Translations under genes and position numbers: made by a program
Origin: Mediterranea sp. An20
Lineage (GTDB): Bacteria; Bacteroidota; Bacteroidia; Bacteroidales; Bacteroidaceae
Assembly: GCF_002160055.1 (NCBI RefSeq)
Contig: NZ_NFJV01000001.1
Coordinates: 248,001 to 312,000 of the forward strand
Direction: 5' to 3'
Length of the DNA: 64,000 bases
Notes under the pieces: model-generated
Seen by the model: the letters and a program-made list of their open reading frames with translations, nothing else
Databases searched by the model: none
Told to the model about the DNA's origin: nothing
Shown: piece by piece, positions 15,187-22,310 of the stretch
Numbering within the stretch: position 1 is the stretch's first letter
Layout of the letters: every line of letters starts with the position of its first letter

Positions 15187-16323
15187 TCACAATGCTTTCT
15201 TATAACAGCGTCTCCGCTTCACAATCTCGGGATGCAGGGGCGCCCACTGGCCCAACTCCTTCACGTTGTCCTCCAATTGGGGACCCGTCTCAGCATATTT
15301 AAATCCGAGCTTATTATATATAGGTATAAGGTCGGAGAAGAACAAGGCGTTGACACCCATGCCCTGATAGTCCGGGCGGACAGCCACCAAGTAGAGGTCG
15401 GCCGTGTCGGCCCGTTTCCATTTCAGGGCACGCAGCAGATGGAACCACCCCAGAGGCATCATCCGTCCCCCGCTCTTGCGCAAGGCTTCGGACAAGCTGG
15501 GCAAGGTGATGGCTACGCCCACCAATTCGCCCTCACCGTTCTCCACGATGGGCACCATGCGGCGGTCTATCAAAGGCAGGTAACGGCTGAGGAATTCATC
15601 TATCTGTTTGTCACCCAACTCGGTGTAGCCATACAGCGGCGCATAGGCTTCGTTGAGCAGGCAGAACACCTTTCGGCCATAGTCACGCTTCTCCAGGTCT
15701 TCATCCGTCAGCTTGCGCACGGTGAGGCCGAACATTTCTTTGGCCAGTGCGGTGGTGCGGACATAACGCTCGGGTACCTCCTGCGGTACCACTATGCGTG
15801 CCTGCACCCAATCCACTTCCTTCACAAAGCCTAAGGCCTCCAGGTGACGCGGGTAATAAGATGGATTATAGATGGTGATAGACGAGCCCATGCGGTCGAA
15901 GTCCTCTACCAGCATCCCCTCCTTGTCGAAATCGAAGATGCCCATAGGGCCCACAATGGTATCCATGCCCTGTGCCCTTCCCCAACTGCCGGCAGCATCT
16001 ATCAGAGCGGCCGATACCGCAGGGTCGTCTGTAAATTCAATGAAACCGAAGCGGACATTCTTCACCTTCCACTTCTCGTTGGCATGGCGGTTGATAATGC
16101 CGGCAATACGCCCCACGGGGTGTCCGGATTCGTCGTAGGCCACAAAAGCCCGGATATCCGAGAACTCCAGCGCAGCATTTTTCCGCACATCAAACGTATT
16201 GCGGATGTCTTGCTCCAAGTCGGGCACGTAATAAGGATTACCCGCATACAACCGACGGGGCAGACGCACGAAATCGTCCATTTCATGCCGCGTATGTACT
16301 TCTTTTATACTAATTTTGCCCAT
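15187..16323 (-). CDS. GNAT-like acyltransferase family protein (paralogue of the gene at 21042)
   Basis: 378 aa from ATG 16323 (MGKISIKEVHTRHEM). The longer frame is rejected because the promoter sits directly upstream of this ATG. LYLVAVRPDYQGMGVNALFFSDLIPIYNKLGFKYAETGPQLEDN at the C-terminus resembles the acetyl-CoA-binding and product-release part of GNAT enzymes. The protein is clearly homologous along its whole length to the 378-aa product of 21042-22178. As first gene of the ketosynthase operon it might acylate the product or a carrier, but the substrate is unknown. Confidence 0.78.
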   Translation of the reverse strand: MGKISIKEVHTRHEMDDFVRLPRRLYAGNPYYVPDLEQDIRNTFDVRKNAALEFSDIRAFVAYDESGHPVGRIAGIINRHANEKWKVKNVRFGFIEFTDDPAVSAALIDAAGSWGRAQGMDTIVGPMGIFDFDKEGMLVEDFDRMGSSITIYNPSYYPRHLEALGFVKEVDWVQARIVVPQEVPERYVRTTALAKEMFGLTVRKLTDEDLEKRDYGRKVFCLLNEAYAPLYGYTELGDKQIDEFLSRYLPLIDRRMVPIVENGEGELVGVAITLPSLSEALRKSGGRMMPLGWFHLLRALKWKRADTADLYLVAVRPDYQGMGVNALFFSDLIPIYNKLGFKYAETGPQLEDNVKELGQWAPLHPEIVKRRRCYKKAL

Positions 16324-16332
16324 AACGAAACG

Positions 16333-16362
16333 CAAAAGTAGAGAAAAGTTTTCTACATGCAA
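16333..16362 (-). promoter_or_regulatory. Promoter of the ketosynthase operon
   Basis: On the minus strand, TTG (16362-16360) and TACTTTTG (16340-16333) are separated by 19 bases, an excellent match to the Bacteroides consensus. The -7 box ends only 9 bases before the ATG at 16323, so the leader would be only a few nucleotides long. It decides the start codon of the GNAT-like gene. Confidence 0.65.
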
Positions 16363-16644
16363 GAAACTGCATACAACAAGAACATTTTTTAAGAAGTGGA
16401 GGACAAATCCATGTCCCCCTTCCCCCGACTGTCCCCCACCAATGGTGTTCCGACACAAGTTTGATGACGACCAAAATCCAACGAAGCAACAATCTAATAC
16501 ACTAATATACAGAAAATACGAGTAAAATAGCCGGAACACAACAGACAAGCGGAAGAGAAAAGCAGGCAGGTGGCGCAACAGACTTGTAACAGATTTGTCA
16601 AATGTTCTTCAATATTGTGCAAATACTATGTAACGGCAGAGTTC
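16363..16644. other. Divergent intergenic region, no gene seen
   Basis: About 280 bases between the two divergent promoters. It contains a G-poor, C-rich patch and AT-rich stretches but no supported ORF, repeat or hairpin. It may hold regulator-binding sites for the ketosynthase operon or the TonB receptor gene. Confidence 0.4.
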
Positions 16645-16652
16645 TACTTTTG
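16645..16652 (+). promoter_or_regulatory. -7 box of the TonB receptor gene
   Basis: TACTTTTG, ending 29 bases before the ATG at 16682; matches TAnnTTTG. Confidence 0.55.
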
Positions 16653-16681
16653 CGGCGAAAAATTAAAACATCATATCCATC

Positions 16682-19489
16682 ATGAAACAAATTGCACGAG
16701 CAATCTTATCCATGCTCCTCTTACTGATGGCCGGACTACCCGTCTTGGCCGATGAATTTGTGAACGACACCAAACAAGGCACCATTCGCGGTCGTATCAT
16801 AGACAACTCGCAACAGACACTGCCTGGTGCCATCATCTACATCGAATCGCTCCACACGGGAGTGGTAAGCGACATCAATGGTTTCTACACCCTTGCCAAC
16901 CTGACACCAGGCACTTACAAAATAAAGGTGTCCTACGTGGGCTATTCGCCTGTAGAAATGACCATCACTATCCCCGAAGGAAAGACCGTAGAACGTAATG
17001 TGACGCTAAACGAAGGCATCGAACTGCAAGAAGTAGTCGTGGGCGGCGCCTTCACCGGACAACGCCGAGCCATCAATGCGCAGAAGAACAGCATGGGCAT
17101 CACCAACATTGTTTCGGCCGACCAAGTGGGTAAATTCCCCGACTCCAACATAGGCGACGCGCTGAAGCGTATCAGTGGCATCAACGTACAGTATGACCAA
17201 GGAGAGGCTCGCTTCGGACAGGTGCGAGGTACGAGTGCCGACCTCAGCTCCGTTACCATAAACGGCAACCGCATCCCCTCGGCTGAAGGCGACACGCGTA
17301 ACGTACAGCTCGACCTTATCCCTGCCGACATGGTACAGACCATTGAAGTCAATAAGGTGGTGACGGCCGACATGGATGGCGACGCCATCGGAGGCAGCAT
17401 CAATCTCGTCACCAAGAATACACCCTATAAGCGCATTTTCAACGCCACTGCCGGTAGCGGATACAACGCTGTGAGCAAGAAGGCACAACTCAATCTGGGA
17501 CTGACCTATGGCGACCGCTTCTTCAACGACAAACTGGGCCTGATGATTTCCGGTTCGTACCAATACGCACCGGGCGGCTCGGACAACACAGAGTTCGAAT
17601 ACGATGTGGACGACGACGGCAACGTGGTACTGAAGGAAGCACAAGTACGCCAATACTACGTGACGCGCGAACGCCAGAGCTACTCACTGGCCTTGGACTA
17701 TGAATTCAACCCCAACCACAAAATCTCCTTCAAAGGCATCTATAACCGCCGCAACGACTGGGAGAACCGCTACCGTGCCGTCTACAAAGACCTGGACGAG
17801 AGTGACCCCTCGGAACAATCCATCGAACTGCAGACCAAGGGTGGCCTGCACGACACCAAGAATGCCCGACTGGAACGCCAGCAGACCATGGACTTCACCT
17901 TGGACGGCGAACACCACTTCGGACGGCTCACGATGGACTGGGCTGGTTCATTTAGCCGCGCCAGCGAAGACCGTCCCAACGAACGGTATTTCGGTCTGAA
18001 GATGGACAACAACACGGGCACTAACCTGCTCAGCACTTTCCAGGGTGTGGGTGGACGGCAACCCTATTCGACCTTTGCCATCCCCACACTGGACAACGAA
18101 GACTGGGAACTGGACGAACTGACCAACAGCGACCAGAGCATCTACGAGAAGGAATGGAAGTTCCGCCTCAATTTTGAACTTCCGCTGGCTAAAGGCCTGT
18201 TCGGCAACACGCTGCGCTTCGGCGGTAAGTATAACAGCAAGACCAAGGACCGCGAGACAGAGTGGTATAAATACGATGGTGTATTTGACGACAACGATGC
18301 CTGGAGACAGAACGGTGCGGCACAGATACGCAGCGGCTTTATGGCAGGCGACAACTATCCCGAAGGTACCATGTTTGTCAGCAAGGAATACCTGGGCCGC
18401 ATCGACTTCACGCAGATGACCGGCGAACCCGACTACGAGGAGATGAGCGGCAACTATCACGCCAACGAGCAAATCACCAGTGCCTACCTGCGCTTCGACC
18501 AGAAGCTGGGCCGCAAGCTCGACCTAATGCTGGGCCTGCGCATGGAACACACCTCGCTGCGCTATCGAGGCCTGAACTGGGAGGTAGATGCCGACGAAAA
18601 CGAAGCTCTCGTGCCCACCGGCACCCACAAGAACAAATACACCACGTGGCTGCCCAGCGTGCTGCTGAAATATAACGTGAGCGACGACTTCAAACTGCGC
18701 ACTTCCTTCACCAAGACCTTGGCACGCCCCAAATACTCGGCACTTATCCCCAGCGTGAACTACAACAGCGCCGACGAAGAGGCAACCATCGGCAATCCCG
18801 ACCTGAAGCCTACTACGTCCTACAACTTTGACTTCAGTGCCGAATACTACTTCCAATCCATCGGACTGATCAGCGCAGGCTTCTTCTACAAAAACGTGCG
18901 CGACGTCATCGTGGACGAAGCTTGGCAAGGCATGTCCAGCGAACTGCCCATTGCCGGCGAATATGACTACGACATCTCCAAACCCATCAACGCCTACGAC
19001 GCCAACCTATACGGCGTAGAGGTGGCCTACCAGCGCGACTTCGGCTTCATCGCCCCCGCCCTGAAATGCGTGGGATTCTACGGAAACTACACCTACACGG
19101 CCAACAACACGAAAAACTACAAGTTTGAACACCGCGTAGTACAGCCCGGCGAAGACATCGACATGATAGGCTCCCCCGAACACACGGCCAACGCCTCGCT
19201 CTTCTTCGAGAAATGGGGACTGAACCTGCGTCTCAGCTACAACTTCGCCTCCAGTTTTGTAGACGAAATGGGTGAAGTGGCCCAGCTGGACCGCTACTAC
19301 GACAAGGTGAACTACCTCGACCTGAACGCCAGCTACACCTTCGGCAAGCGCTTCAAGACCACCATCTATGCCGATGTGACCAACCTGCTGAACCAGCCCT
19401 TGCGCTACTACCAGGGCACCACGGAGCGCACCATGCAGGCCGAGTACTACGGAGCACGCTTCAACGCAGGCGTCAAGGTAGCGTTCTAA
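16682..19489 (+). CDS. TonB-dependent outer-membrane receptor
   Basis: 935-aa receptor importing a ligand across the outer membrane with energy from TonB-ExbBD. The order is: signal peptide (1-23, ending VLADE), carboxypeptidase-regulatory-like domain (about 34-115: GTIRGRIIDNSQQTLPGAIIYI), plug domain (about 140-250, with DALKRISGINVQYDQGEARFGQVRG), then a 22-strand barrel ending in the terminal Phe of GVKVAF. No SusD gene follows, so this is not a classic polysaccharide locus. It is followed by a secreted phosphatase, suggesting uptake of a phosphorylated compound or phosphate-linked nutrient (inference). Confidence 0.92.
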   Translation: MKQIARAILSMLLLLMAGLPVLADEFVNDTKQGTIRGRIIDNSQQTLPGAIIYIESLHTGVVSDINGFYTLANLTPGTYKIKVSYVGYSPVEMTITIPEGKTVERNVTLNEGIELQEVVVGGAFTGQRRAINAQKNSMGITNIVSADQVGKFPDSNIGDALKRISGINVQYDQGEARFGQVRGTSADLSSVTINGNRIPSAEGDTRNVQLDLIPADMVQTIEVNKVVTADMDGDAIGGSINLVTKNTPYKRIFNATAGSGYNAVSKKAQLNLGLTYGDRFFNDKLGLMISGSYQYAPGGSDNTEFEYDVDDDGNVVLKEAQVRQYYVTRERQSYSLALDYEFNPNHKISFKGIYNRRNDWENRYRAVYKDLDESDPSEQSIELQTKGGLHDTKNARLERQQTMDFTLDGEHHFGRLTMDWAGSFSRASEDRPNERYFGLKMDNNTGTNLLSTFQGVGGRQPYSTFAIPTLDNEDWELDELTNSDQSIYEKEWKFRLNFELPLAKGLFGNTLRFGGKYNSKTKDRETEWYKYDGVFDDNDAWRQNGAAQIRSGFMAGDNYPEGTMFVSKEYLGRIDFTQMTGEPDYEEMSGNYHANEQITSAYLRFDQKLGRKLDLMLGLRMEHTSLRYRGLNWEVDADENEALVPTGTHKNKYTTWLPSVLLKYNVSDDFKLRTSFTKTLARPKYSALIPSVNYNSADEEATIGNPDLKPTTSYNFDFSAEYYFQSIGLISAGFFYKNVRDVIVDEAWQGMSSELPIAGEYDYDISKPINAYDANLYGVEVAYQRDFGFIAPALKCVGFYGNYTYTANNTKNYKFEHRVVQPGEDIDMIGSPEHTANASLFFEKWGLNLRLSYNFASSFVDEMGEVAQLDRYYDKVNYLDLNASYTFGKRFKTTIYADVTNLLNQPLRYYQGTTERTMQAEYYGARFNAGVKVAF

Positions 19490-19517
19490 ACCCGGTCCTT
19501 CGACTTCAAAAATAAAA

Positions 19518-19542
19518 GGTACCCGCATCCAATGTGGGTACC
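19518..19542 (+). terminator. Hairpin after the TonB receptor gene
   Basis: GGTACCC at 19518-19524 pairs with GGGTACC at 19536-19542. There is no T-run; it may stabilise the receptor mRNA or attenuate transcription into the phosphatase gene. Confidence 0.4.
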
Positions 19543-19550
19543 GCCACTAC

Positions 19551-19595
19551 GGTAGGAAGAGCGAATCCTGGAAGCTTCCAGATTCGCTACCTACC
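19551..19595 (+). other. Strong intergenic stem-loop
   Basis: A long imperfect hairpin: outer GGTAGG/CCTACC, then AGCGAAT/ATTCGCT, then the palindrome CTGGAAGCTTCCAG at the tip. It is the second of two consecutive hairpins between the receptor and phosphatase genes and may set their relative expression. Confidence 0.5.
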
Positions 19596-19641
19596 TCGCA
19601 GGTCAATAAACGAAATATAAACCTAAAAAAAGACGAAAACA

Positions 19642-20580
19642 ATGAAACTGAAAAAAACATTCCTGCTCCTCGCCCTGACGATATTTAGCACATGGGCTAC
19701 GGCACAAGAGAAAATTGATTACAGTGTCTACGAGGACAAGTTCAATATGTATGTAGCCAACGACCTGGGACGCAACGGCTACTACGACCAGAAAACCATT
19801 GCCGAGCTGATGGGAATCATGGCCGAAGAGGTAGGACCCGAATTTGTTATCGCCGCCGGCGACATACACCACTTTGAGGGTGTCCGCTCCGTGCAGGACC
19901 CGCTCTGGATGACCAACTACGAACTCATCTACGCCCATCCCGAACTGATGATCGACTGGTATCCCATCTTGGGCAACCATGAATACCGAGGCAATACGCA
20001 GGCCGTCATCGACTACAGCCGCATCAGCCGTCGTTGGGAGATGCCCGCCCGCTACTATACCAAGCATTTCAGCGAAGAAGGAACGACGGTGCGCATTATT
20101 TGGATAGACACCACACCGCTTATCGACAAATACCGGGAGGAAAACGACAAATATGCCGATGCCTGCCTCCAGGACATCGACACTCAGCTGCAATGGCTCG
20201 ATGCAACCCTGGCTGCAGCGCAGGAAGACTGGGTCATTGTGGTCGGACACCATCCCATCTACGCCGATACGGACAAAGACGAGATTGAGCGACTCAATTT
20301 GCAGCAACGTGTAGACACCATCCTGCGCCGTCACCGGGTGGATATGTACATCAACGGACACATCCACAACTTCCAGCACATCCGCATGCCGGGCAGCGAC
20401 ATCGACTACATCACGAACTCGTCCGGTTCGCTCAGCCGCAAGGTGCAACCTGTCGAAGGTACCGTGTTCTGTAGCAGCGAACCTGGCTTCTCCATCCTTT
20501 CTGCCACACCCAAGACATTGGAATTGCGCATGATAGACAAGCACGGGAAGGTATTGCATACAATCACACGCACAAAATAG
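19642..20580 (+). CDS. Secreted purple-acid-type metallophosphoesterase
   Basis: 312-aa exported phosphatase. The signal peptide is MKLKKTFLLLALTIFSTWATAQ. The dimetal-site motifs of the calcineurin-like fold appear in order: NDLGRNGYYDQ, GDIHHFEG, GNHEYRG, VVGHHPIY and NGHIHNFQHI. This order and the small size resemble tartrate-resistant (purple) acid phosphatases. It hydrolyses phosphate esters, presumably in the periplasm or at the surface. It lies 152 bases after the TonB receptor gene on the same strand, so the receptor may import the released product or the intact substrate. It is not a nuclease by any motif seen. Confidence 0.85.
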   Translation: MKLKKTFLLLALTIFSTWATAQEKIDYSVYEDKFNMYVANDLGRNGYYDQKTIAELMGIMAEEVGPEFVIAAGDIHHFEGVRSVQDPLWMTNYELIYAHPELMIDWYPILGNHEYRGNTQAVIDYSRISRRWEMPARYYTKHFSEEGTTVRIIWIDTTPLIDKYREENDKYADACLQDIDTQLQWLDATLAAAQEDWVIVVGHHPIYADTDKDEIERLNLQQRVDTILRRHRVDMYINGHIHNFQHIRMPGSDIDYITNSSGSLSRKVQPVEGTVFCSSEPGFSILSATPKTLELRMIDKHGKVLHTITRTK

Positions 20581-20802
20581 ACAGACAAAACTTGCGGGAA
20601 ATCCCGTCTGATTATTGCTTCTTTTTCAAGGGGGAGGTTGTGCCAGGACAGAAGATGGAATACAGATTGGGCACTTCCTCCCTTCCAGGGCTCAAGGCCC
20701 GGCACGGGAAGCACAGAACCAGCCCCCTCGCAGGCAGATGACATGGAGCTTTCGCCAAACGAAACGCAACCTGCTATCTTTCAACAAATTACCACATGTC
20801 TA

Positions 20803-20868
20803 CTTCTAAGGTATAAAAAGCCGGCTTCCAAGGTATCAGCAACAAACTTCTGATACCTTGGAAGCCGG
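20803..20868. repeat. Array of three 22-bp units, the last inverted
   Basis: Units at 20803, 20825 and 20847. The first two begin CTTCTAAGGTAT and CTTCCAAGGTAT; the third is in the opposite sense. Together with its neighbour bases it makes the long stem at 20820-20869. Confidence 0.6.
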
Positions 20869-20869
20869 C
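20820..20869. other. Perfect 20-bp stem-loop
   Basis: GCCGGCTTCCAAGGTATCAG (20820-20839) is the exact reverse complement of 20850-20869, with a 10-base loop. As RNA it would be a very stable hairpin, possibly a terminator for the phosphatase mRNA, though T-runs are absent. Confidence 0.7.
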
Positions 20870-21008
20870 ACCGTATAAATAAGAAGTTATTTCTACCAAC
20901 GTAAGTGTCTGCACAAGAAGGCTTGCCCAACATGACCCAAACAAGGGAAAAACATGAAAAAATGCCAAAAAAAGCCCCGCAATTCTTCCACATCCTAACG
21001 ATTTACTG

Positions 21009-21016
21009 TATCTTTG
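21009..21016 (+). promoter_or_regulatory. -7 box of the second GNAT-like gene
   Basis: TATCTTTG, ending 25 bases before the ATG at 21042; matches TAnnTTTG. Confidence 0.55.
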
Positions 21017-21041
21017 CCGCCAAATAGACATCATAAACAAC

Positions 21042-22178
21042 ATGGCTGTAACAATTAAGAAAGTTTCCAACCGGCGCGAACTGAAACGGTTCATCCGCTT
21101 CAATTATGAATTATACAAGCACAACCCCTATTCCGTGCCCGACCTCTATGATGATATGCTCAACACCTTCAACAAGAAGAAGAATGCTGCTTTCGAATTC
21201 TGCGAGGCTGACTACTTTCTGGCCTACAAGGGTGGCAAGCTGGTGGGACGCGTGGCAGCCATCATCAATCATCGTGCCAACCAGACCTGGAACAAAAAAG
21301 AAGTGCGCTTCGGCTGGATAGACTTCACAGACGATACAGAGGTGTCTGAGGCGCTTATCCGCACCGTTGAACAATGGGGCAAGGAACGGGGCATGACCCA
21401 TATACAGGGTCCGCTCGGCTTCACCGACATGGACGGCGAAGGCTTGCTGGTAGAAGGGTTCGAACAGTTGGGCACCATGTCCACCATCTACAATTACCCC
21501 TACTATCTCCCGCACATCGAACGCTTAGGATTCAGCAAAGACGCCGACTGGGTGGAGTATAAGATATACATTCCCGATGCTATCCCCGACAAGCACAAAC
21601 GTATCTCCGAACTAATCCAGCGCAAGTATAACCTGAAGATAAAGAAATACAAGTCGGGCAAGAAACTGGCTCAGGAATACGGACAGTCTATCTTCGAATT
21701 GGTGAACGAAGCCTATAAGCCCCTCTATGGCTACTCTGCCCTGACCCAAGGACAGATAGACCAATACGTCAAGATGTACCTCCCCATCCTCGACCTGCGC
21801 ATGGTGACCCTCGTCACCGACGCCGACGACAAGCTGGTGGCAGTGGGCATCTCCATGCCCTCACTGTCGCGCGCCCTGCAGAAATCACACGGACGACTGC
21901 TTCCCTTCGGCTGGTACCACCTGATTAAGGCGTTGTTCTTTAAGAAACGCTCGCACATCCTCGACCTGCTGTTAGTGGCCGTCAAGCCGGAATACCAGAA
22001 CAAGGGAGTCAACGCCCTGCTGTTCTCCGACCTCATCCCCGTCTACCAGCAATTAGGCTTCGAATACGCCGAGAGCAATCCCGAACTGGAACTGAACGGC
22101 AAGGTACAGGCGCAGTGGGAGTATTTCAAGACGGAACAGCACAAGCGCCGACGGGCGTTTATAAAAGAGATAAAGTAA
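21042..22178 (+). CDS. GNAT-like acyltransferase family protein (paralogue of the gene at 15187)
   Basis: 378-aa protein, the same length as the product of 15187-16323 and collinear with it: NPY(S/Y)VPDL, N(K/V)(K/R)KNAA(F/L)EF, GRVA(A/G)IINRHAN-type, GP(L/M)GF/IFD and VNEAY(K/A)PLYGY are shared. The C-terminus LDLLLVAVKPEYQNKGVNALLFSDLIPVYQQLGFEYAES resembles the GNAT acetyl-CoA site. It has its own promoter and terminator, so it is a stand-alone copy. The substrate is unknown. Confidence 0.8.
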   Translation: MAVTIKKVSNRRELKRFIRFNYELYKHNPYSVPDLYDDMLNTFNKKKNAAFEFCEADYFLAYKGGKLVGRVAAIINHRANQTWNKKEVRFGWIDFTDDTEVSEALIRTVEQWGKERGMTHIQGPLGFTDMDGEGLLVEGFEQLGTMSTIYNYPYYLPHIERLGFSKDADWVEYKIYIPDAIPDKHKRISELIQRKYNLKIKKYKSGKKLAQEYGQSIFELVNEAYKPLYGYSALTQGQIDQYVKMYLPILDLRMVTLVTDADDKLVAVGISMPSLSRALQKSHGRLLPFGWYHLIKALFFKKRSHILDLLLVAVKPEYQNKGVNALLFSDLIPVYQQLGFEYAESNPELELNGKVQAQWEYFKTEQHKRRRAFIKEIK

Positions 22179-22202
22179 CATCCCTCTACTACATCCTAAG
22201 CC

Positions 22203-22257
22203 AAAGGCTGATATGGCTACCGGCAGCACAATCTGCCCCGGTGCCATATCAGCCTTT
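22203..22257. terminator. Bidirectional terminator between convergent genes
   Basis: A perfect 14-bp stem (AAAGGCTGATATGG at 22203-22216 with 22244-22257) with an inner ACCGGCAG/CTGCCCCGGT pairing. The flanking AAA/TTT gives a short U-tract in both directions. It separates the GNAT-like gene from the alpha-galactosidase gene. Confidence 0.75.
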
Positions 22258-22310
22258 ACTTGTGCCGGGAAGCGAGGTGCCTGCCCGACACGCTCCCGAT
22301 GGAGATGCTC

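Larger units (their letters stand above)
20581..21041. other. Intergenic region with 22-bp array and hairpin, no gene
   Basis: The 460 bases between the phosphatase and the GNAT-like gene hold the 22-bp array at 20803-20868 and, at the right end, the promoter of the next gene. I see no supported coding frame. Confidence 0.5.

Noticed and set aside
16324..16578. N-terminal extension of the GNAT-like protein at 15187
   Set aside because: The promoter lies directly before the ATG at 16323 and the extension has no counterpart in the paralogue at 21042.
16682..20580. Polysaccharide utilisation locus
   Set aside because: No SusD, no glycoside hydrolase in the same operon and no hybrid two-component regulator; the nearby GH36 gene is separate.
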